The notes beneath the pieces were generated by a model that saw only the letters and a program-made list of their open reading frames with translations, was not told the origin of the DNA and made no database searches. Of a stretch of 7,804 bases of DNA, positions 5,836 through 7,804 are shown one piece after another. Origin of the DNA: an uncultured Saprospiraceae bacterium (GTDB taxonomy: Bacteria > Bacteroidota > Bacteroidia > Chitinophagales > Saprospiraceae); assembly GCA_937930625.1 (NCBI GenBank), contig CALHBW010000538.1:1-7804 (forward strand), written 5' to 3'. Both the position numbers and the translations under genes were made by a program. How positions within the stretch are numbered: the stretch's first letter is position 1; every line of letters starts with the position of its first letter.

Positions 5836-5863
5836 ACTCGCTACTCGACACTTGTTACTTTAT
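5836..5863. repeat. Degenerate heptamer repeat overlapping the DoxX stop codon
   Basis: ACTCGCT, ACTCGAC, ACTTGTT and ACTTTAT follow each other with a 7-base period. The minus-strand stop of the DoxX gene (5855-5857) falls across the third and fourth units. It is more diverged than the other arrays, so it is less certain. Confidence 0.5.
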
Positions 5864-7192
5864 GTACTCCGCTTTAATCTCCGCATAATCGGGAATTTTG
5901 CGTCCGTGCCATTTCTCTATTACTGTACCATCTTTGAGCAGCAATACACCCGGATTGGAGCGAATAATTGTTTTCAATAAAATATCATCTGCTGTGTAAA
6001 ACGGATAACCTGCTTGCAATTCGTGGCGGAATTTATCGACATCGGCAGGGTCAGCGATTTGTGTAATGGCAAAGGTGCGAACACCGTCTTTTTCGGCAGC
6101 GTTTGCGACTTCGTTGACTTCTTTAAAGTAATCGCGACTTGCCTTTTCCATACTGTAAGAGATGACCATAAATTGATAACCCGGTGCAGCCACGACTTCA
6201 TCTGACACATCCATTCCTTCTTCATTGCTGAATTGAAAATCTTTCAGTTTTGAATCGCTTCCCTTCTTGATGACTACTTCGCGGGTCAATGCTTTGTCTT
6301 GTTTCCATGGACCTGTTTTGTCCCACAAATGTGGGTAGTCAGCAATTTCAGAAGCTTTGATTTCTGATACTTCACCCGTTTCCGAATTTTTATATGAATA
6401 ATAACGTTCAATCTCATCTTGGTCAGCAACTGCAATCGCTTCTGCTTCCGGTAAATTTATCCCTTTGGCAAATGGACGAAAATCTGCCATCGGCAAATTC
6501 CATTTACTATTACTCAAACAGAAAACTGTTGTTGCGGCAATTGTACCATAAAACAGTATATTTCTAACCATCGAACTATCAGGGATTTGTGTTAGTTTTT
6601 TCCAACCCATCACAAATAAAATACCTGTTGGCAGCAGAATCAAATCTTTGAAAAATGAAGTCTTGGGTTTGAGTTTGAGGAAATCACCGAAGCAACCGCA
6701 GTCGGTTACTTTCATATTGGTTTCTATGTAAGATCCCCATTTACCAAATTGAAAAAAGGTAGCATCCGGCGGCACGTAGCCTGTCAGGAAGGTGAAGCCC
6801 GTCAGGAAGGTAAAAAATATCAAAATGACGAGGTATGTCCACGATGTAAATTTGCGCTTCAAGCCAAATATCAAGGCTATTCCCAGCAGCAATTCCAAGA
6901 CCAGCATTATCATGGAAAATGCAAATACAAATTTGGCTAAAAACGGAAATATCACGCCCAATATCGGTCCGAAAGCACTTTCAAACTCAGCAAAATACTG
7001 CTCCATTTTGTACGCTGTACCATAGGGGTCAACAGCTTTTACAATGCCCGAAAAAATGAAAAACGCGCCCGCAAATTGTTGCAAAAACAACATCAACCAA
7101 CTCCCTTCCCGCTTCTTCAAAATCACGCCAAACAACACTGTCAACGCCAATCCTGCAATGGCACAAATCAAAAATATTTTTTGTATAGTCAT
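5855..7192 (-). CDS. DoxX/MauE-type membrane protein with thioredoxin-like C-terminal domain (BT_3928-like)
   Basis: The 445-residue protein has about seven hydrophobic segments: 4-24, 36-53, 75-92, 93-112, 117-138, 183-199 and 209-226. The first part, with FAGAFFIFSGIVKAVDPYG (40-58), is the DoxX/MauE fold. A conserved TDCGCFGDF motif (163-171) lies between membrane segments; its cysteines (165, 167) are the likely redox pair. After the last segment, residues about 330-445 look like a thioredoxin fold, with GYQFMVISYS as the first strand and NPGVLLLKDG (413-422) matching the cis-proline strand. The usual CXXC site is missing: SYSMEKAS has no cysteine. The layout matches proteins I know as the BT_3928 family of Bacteroidota, possibly involved in envelope redox; the exact function is unknown. 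The gene appears monocistronic with its own promoter. Confidence 0.88.
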   Translation of the reverse strand: MTIQKIFLICAIAGLALTVLFGVILKKREGSWLMLFLQQFAGAFFIFSGIVKAVDPYGTAYKMEQYFAEFESAFGPILGVIFPFLAKFVFAFSMIMLVLELLLGIALIFGLKRKFTSWTYLVILIFFTFLTGFTFLTGYVPPDATFFQFGKWGSYIETNMKVTDCGCFGDFLKLKPKTSFFKDLILLPTGILFVMGWKKLTQIPDSSMVRNILFYGTIAATTVFCLSNSKWNLPMADFRPFAKGINLPEAEAIAVADQDEIERYYSYKNSETGEVSEIKASEIADYPHLWDKTGPWKQDKALTREVVIKKGSDSKLKDFQFSNEEGMDVSDEVVAAPGYQFMVISYSMEKASRDYFKEVNEVANAAEKDGVRTFAITQIADPADVDKFRHELQAGYPFYTADDILLKTIIRSNPGVLLLKDGTVIEKWHGRKIPDYAEIKAEYIK

Positions 7193-7201
7193 ATCAATTC
7201 A

Positions 7202-7229
7202 GTCGATAGTTGATAGTCCATAGTCGATA
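7202..7229. repeat. Heptamer repeat upstream of the DoxX start codon
   Basis: GTCGATA, GTTGATA, GTCCATA and GTCGATA are four adjacent 7-base units, starting 9 bases upstream of the DoxX ATG. They occupy its leader and are close relatives of the units at 5766-5786. Confidence 0.85.
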
Positions 7230-7322
7230 AGTTTTTACCGATTATTGATTATCAATAGAAATTATTTATCAAAATCAAGTTGCAAAAATACACAAATCAC
7301 TTGTCATTTCCCACAACAGTCG

Positions 7323-7354
7323 CAAAGATAAATAAGACTATTCAAACAATCAAC
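7323..7354 (-). promoter_or_regulatory. Candidate Bacteroidetes-type promoter of the DoxX gene
   Basis: Read on the minus strand, TATCTTTG (7330-7323) is a perfect TAnnTTTG -7 box, and GTTG (7354-7351) stands 20 bases upstream as the -33 box. Transcription would start near 7316, with a leader of about 125 bases that includes the heptamer array. A second -7-like sequence (TATTTTTG, 7290-7283) has no well-spaced -33 partner. Confidence 0.5.
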
Positions 7355-7367
7355 TAAAATTTTAGTT
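7352..7367. repeat. Perfect 16-base palindrome overlapping the -33 box
   Basis: AACTAAAATTTTAGTT is self-complementary and covers most of the proposed -33 element of the DoxX promoter, a position suited to a repressor or activator dimer. That it is an operator is inference; AT-rich palindromes also arise by chance. Confidence 0.55.
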
Positions 7368-7389
7368 AAAGTTTTCGTAATACGCTATG

Positions 7390-7422
7390 ACTTGCCTTGC
7401 ATTTTGAAAATGCAAGGCAAGT
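7390..7422. repeat. Perfect 16-bp inverted repeat with one central base
   Basis: ACTTGCCTTGCATTTT (7390-7405) and its exact reverse complement (7407-7422) are separated only by G7406. In RNA it would form a stable stem capped by an AT-rich loop. Neither flank has a T-run, so terminator function is not supported. It may end transcription arriving from outside the window by another route, or be a dispersed palindromic repeat. Confidence 0.85.
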
Positions 7423-7543
7423 TCCTATCTTCCGGTAGCGCGAGTTGGCTGACATTTTGCAAATAGCAGGCAACAACATTTTTTTATTTTATTTGAAAAC
7501 TACGGATAAAAAACATCCTACTCTAAACCAGAACGTCATTCTG

Positions 7544-7680
7544 AATTTATTTCAGAATCTCCCGAACGACAAGCACAATATTGAATGTGAGCTAAAATTT
7601 TATATTTTACTCAAAAACAATAAGTTACCTCTTTAGTGCAGTATGGTTTTTCTATCGTTCGGGAGATACTGAAATAAATT
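7544..7680. repeat. Pair of 26-base inverted arms, 85 bases apart
   Basis: The left arm 7544-7569 (AATTTATTTCAG...CTCCCGAACGA) and the right arm 7655-7680 are inverted copies with one mismatch. The left arm is part of a small hairpin motif ATTCTGAA-TTTAT-TTCAGAAT (7538-7558). CATTCTGAATTTATTTCAGAATCT-type sequences are, as I recall, widespread dispersed repeats in Bacteroidota. No target duplication was found at the ends, and the interior is AT-rich without genes. Confidence 0.75.
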
Positions 7681-7707
7681 GAGTGTATCACAAATCGGTG
7701 GTAACGA

Positions 7708-7804
7708 AAAGGTGCATAGCACTGACCCCATTTGTAACGGTGTGGATTAAGCCTCTACCTTCAAAGGCGCGTAGCGTCGGCACCATCGCGTAAGAGTGCC
7801 GACG
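7708..7804. repeat. GC-rich repeat region with an inverted repeat at the window end
   Basis: CGTCGGCAC (7775-7783) and GTGCCGACG (7796-7804) form a 9-bp inverted repeat with a 12-base loop that reaches the last base and probably continues beyond it. A diverged direct copy of its left part, AAAGGYGCRTAGCRYYGRC, lies at 7708-7726 and 7763-7781. This stretch is richer in GC than the DNA just before it and shows no coding frame. Confidence 0.6.

Larger units (their letters stand above)
7193..7804. other. Gene-free region upstream of the DoxX gene, made of repeats and a promoter
   Basis: These 612 bases hold a heptamer array, a promoter candidate with an overlapping palindrome, a 16-bp hairpin, a pair of inverted arms and a GC-rich repeat cut by the window edge. 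No tRNA or credible protein gene is seen. The 63-codon frame at 7445-7636 translates one of the repeat arms (NVILNLFQNL) and is not accepted as a gene. Confidence 0.75.

Noticed and set aside
7445..7636. 63-codon open frame on the plus strand as a small gene
   Set aside because: Its middle is encoded by a repeat arm, its composition is that of AT-rich noncoding DNA, and no start signals are visible.

Overview
The window reads as chromosomal DNA of a Bacteroidota (Bacteroidetes) bacterium, of moderate to low GC. Three things point there: start codons lack clear Shine-Dalgarno sequences; the best promoter candidate has the Bacteroidetes form (TTG-like -33 box, about 20 bases, TAnnTTTG -7 box); and several protein families are typical of the phylum, namely a ZU5-like membrane protein paired with an ECF sigma factor, a ChlI-type AAA+ ATPase opening with a Bacteroidetes-style N-terminus, and a BT_3928-like DoxX protein with a CGCFGD motif. 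I cannot name the genus.

Layout: (1) 1-156, a diverged inverted-repeat element cut by the window edge; (2) 169-693 (-), a YmdB-like macrodomain hydrolase; (3) 694-962, a divergent intergenic region of octamer repeats and a nested inverted repeat; (4) 963-1556 (+), an ECF sigma factor, and 1637-3364 (+), a single-pass membrane protein with a ZU5-like domain, which look like one operon ended by a strong terminator; (5) 3365-3674, intergenic, holding a 144-bp MITE-like element with 26-bp terminal inverted repeats and a perfect 8-bp target duplication; (6) 3675-5129 (-), a ChlI/MoxR-like AAA+ ATPase; (7) 5323-5787 (+), a GNAT acetyltransferase; (8) 5855-7192 (-), a DoxX-type membrane protein with a thioredoxin-like C-terminal domain, sharing a hairpin terminator with the GNAT gene; (9) 7193-7804, gene-free DNA holding a promoter and several inverted repeats.

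The genes are mostly unrelated housekeeping or stress functions; only the sigma factor and membrane protein look functionally coupled. The unusual part is the repeats. Short tandem repeats with periods of 7, 8, 9 or 12 bases sit at nearly every gene boundary. In four of the six genes the stop codon lies inside a 7- or 8-base repeat, so the repeat encodes the last residues. Between the sigma gene and the membrane-protein gene, loss of one 8-base unit would remove the stop and join both genes into one open frame. This reading comes from inspection alone; no database search was possible.
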